Both the position numbers and the translations under genes were made by a program. This document shows positions 37,512 to 39,154 of a DNA stretch of 39,154 bases, piece by piece. The stretch lies in the NCBI GenBank assembly GCA_002688315.1, contig NZCN01000006.1, positions 1 through 39,154 of the forward strand, written 5' to 3'. How positions within the stretch are numbered: the stretch's first letter is position 1; each line of letters opens with the position of its first letter. The DNA is from Candidatus Woesearchaeota archaeon (lineage in GTDB: Archaea > Nanobdellota > Nanobdellia > Woesearchaeales > UBA10216). The notes below the pieces were generated by a model. The model did not search any database and was not told the origin of the DNA. It saw only the letters and a program-made list of their open reading frames with translations.

Positions 37512-37641
37512 AGTGTACCTTAATAAAACGCTTGATATCCTTAACAAACTCAGGATCCTTAACAGCTTCAGCTATCTGTTGCTTCAAAACCTTCCACTCC
37601 TTGCTTTCAGACAATGGCTTAACACTTACAGACTTTTGCAT
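37504..37641 (-). CDS. small protein (45 aa), convergent and overlapping with PIN gene
   Basis: MQKSVSVKPLSESKEWKVLKQQIAEAVKDPEFVKDIKRFIKVHSK; TATA-like tttataaac about 30 nt upstream. Not in ORF track (size). Confidence 0.55.
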   Translation of the reverse strand: MQKSVSVKPLSESKEWKVLKQQIAEAVKDPEFVKDIKRFIKVHSK

Positions 37642-37709
37642 TTTGCTTCACTAACCCTTATTACATCAAATCACGTTTATAAAACTTTCCATAAAGAGGT
37701 GTTCAGGCA

Positions 37710-39154
37710 ATTAGGAATCTATTAAACAACAAAACGAGCAAGCTGTACCTGAAGTTTTTGATAGCAGTAGCAGTCCTGATAGCGATAGCTTACTCTGCCC
37801 TTGTTCTCGCAGAACTGCCTATAGCCACCCCGCGCATAATAACAGACCAAAACGCTTCTTTAAGTGATAACGTAACCAAAGCATTCAACACTGAACAGTT
37901 GTTCGGCTATGCTAACTTCAGCCAGAGCAACGCTACTTTTGAAGAAAACTCAACATTCAAATGGTACAAACGAACATTGTATCAGCCGCAGAACAGAAGC
38001 TTGATTAGCTATTGGAAGATGGATGGGAACGCGAATGATTCGAGTAAATTTAAGAATGATGGAACAGTAAGCGGAGCTACTCCTAACCAAAGCGAAGATT
38101 GTATTGCTGACGAATGCCTGTTCTTTGATGGAGGCGATTACATTAGCATAGCAACAACAGAATATGATGTGGCTGGAACAACCTTTGAATTTTGGGCAAA
38201 AAGACTTACTGTAACTGCAGGTGGAATCAGCATTCGCGATGTAATATTTGGTAGATCAGGAACATGCTGTCAAAATTTTATCGCCTTTAGAGAGGCAGAT
38301 GACGGTCTACAATTGGAAACAGATACAAACGCTGATTCATGTACTGTTACAACTGGTTTTCCAACTGCTGATAACAATTGGCACCACTATGCGATTAGTA
38401 TAGCCGCTCAAACTTGTACCTTTTATTATGATGGAACTGAAGTAACTGCCCTTGATACAATAGTTACTGACAACATTACACTAAACCAAATCGGCGTGGG
38501 CTATCCCGGTTTTAAACATTTTAACGGCAGTTTAGACGAAGTAGCCATCTACAATTACGCCAAAGACGCTGGAGAGATTTGGAATGACTACATTAACTCA
38601 ACCTATACTCCGTTGATTTACAGGGGTTCTGTTGGTTACTGGCATTTGGATGGGGATGCTCTGGATACTAGTTCTCAAGGGAATGATGGGACTGTGACTC
38701 AGGCGACGAGTGTTGATGGCGGAATTATTAACGGAGCTTATGATTTTGATGGATCAGGAGATTATATTACTATTGGCGACGATGACGCTTTAGACGGAAT
38801 GGATGAATTGACTTTATCAGCATGGATTTACAGAACAACAACAGACACACAAGACGCAATTTTAAGCAAATATGACGCGCAAAATCAACAAAGATCTTAC
38901 GCTTTTGAGGTTTATAGTGACAATAAATTAAGAATTATGCTTTACACAGTTGATGGTCTTACAGACTTTCGAACTGGTTATGTTTCACCAAACGCATGGC
39001 ACCATGCAGCTGCTACGTATAATGGCAGCTCTGTTTCTCTATACCTTGATGGTGTTTATCTTGGCACTTCGGCTAGAACAGGAGCTGTTAACACCACAAG
39101 TGAAGAACTATACATAGGCGTAACTGAAAACTCTGGGTTTAGCGTGCCTTGGAA
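37710..39154 (+). CDS. secreted protein with tandem LamG/ConA-like domains (runs off window)
   Basis: KLYLKFLIAVAVLIAIAYSALVLA signal; two repeats SLISYWKMDGNANDSSKFKNDGTV and SVGYWHLDGDALDTSSQGNDGTV. Start codon unclear (ATT 37710 or TTG 37758). Confidence 0.8.
   Translation, partial: MRNLLNNKTSKLYLKFLIAVAVLIAIAYSALVLAELPIATPRIITDQNASLSDNVTKAFNTEQLFGYANFSQSNATFEENSTFKWYKRTLYQPQNRSLISYWKMDGNANDSSKFKNDGTVSGATPNQSEDCIADECLFFDGGDYISIATTEYDVAGTTFEFWAKRLTVTAGGISIRDVIFGRSGTCCQNFIAFREADDGLQLETDTNADSCTVTTGFPTADNNWHHYAISIAAQTCTFYYDGTEVTALDTIVTDNITLNQIGVGYPGFKHFNGSLDEVAIYNYAKDAGEIWNDYINSTYTPLIYRGSVGYWHLDGDALDTSSQGNDGTVTQATSVDGGIINGAYDFDGSGDYITIGDDDALDGMDELTLSAWIYRTTTDTQDAILSKYDAQNQQRSYAFEVYSDNKLRIMLYTVDGLTDFRTGYVSPNAWHHAAATYNGSSVSLYLDGVYLGTSARTGAVNTTSEELYIGVTENSGFSVPW

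Noticed and set aside
1-39154. CRISPR arrays, Cas genes, transposases or integrases
   Set aside because: No spaced direct-repeat array seen by eye and no ORF with recognisable Cas, transposase or recombinase motifs.

Overview
AT-rich archaeal window, probably DPANN-like (inference from gene content). It has multi-intron tRNAs, GINS, eL42, class I LysRS, aEF1A, uS10, SepF, proteasome beta, aCPSF1, a grpE-dnaK-dnaJ cluster and an A24 prepilin peptidase. From about 16 kb onward the housekeeping genes are interleaved with at least six toxin-antitoxin-like loci: VapBC, HicBA, RelBE, HEPN/MNT and several PIN-domain loci. The strongest unexpected signal is that two TA modules sit between an intact housekeeping gene and a displaced, synonymously diverged copy of that gene's end. 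(1) hicBA lies between rps10 and an 88-nt fragment encoding the same last 29 S10 residues, with about 19 mismatches that are all synonymous. (2) HEPN/MNT lies between the start of a HIT gene and a displaced MVTEEELS start that still has a TATA box. A tRNA-Glu 3'-end duplicate (about 12 nt) and a weak aCPSF1 3'-end match have the same geometry. This suggests TA cassettes that enter at gene ends and bring a replacement end with them, or homology-assisted illegitimate recombination from relatives. Other observations: two tRNAs with two introns each, an RHH-nucleotidyltransferase fusion, degenerate HIT triads, palindromic operators just downstream of TATA boxes of TA operons, a three-gene uncharacterised operon, a GC-rich structured element upstream of a PIN gene, and a hairpin in the grpE leader. 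No CRISPR array, rRNA or transposase gene was seen. All alignments were done by eye.
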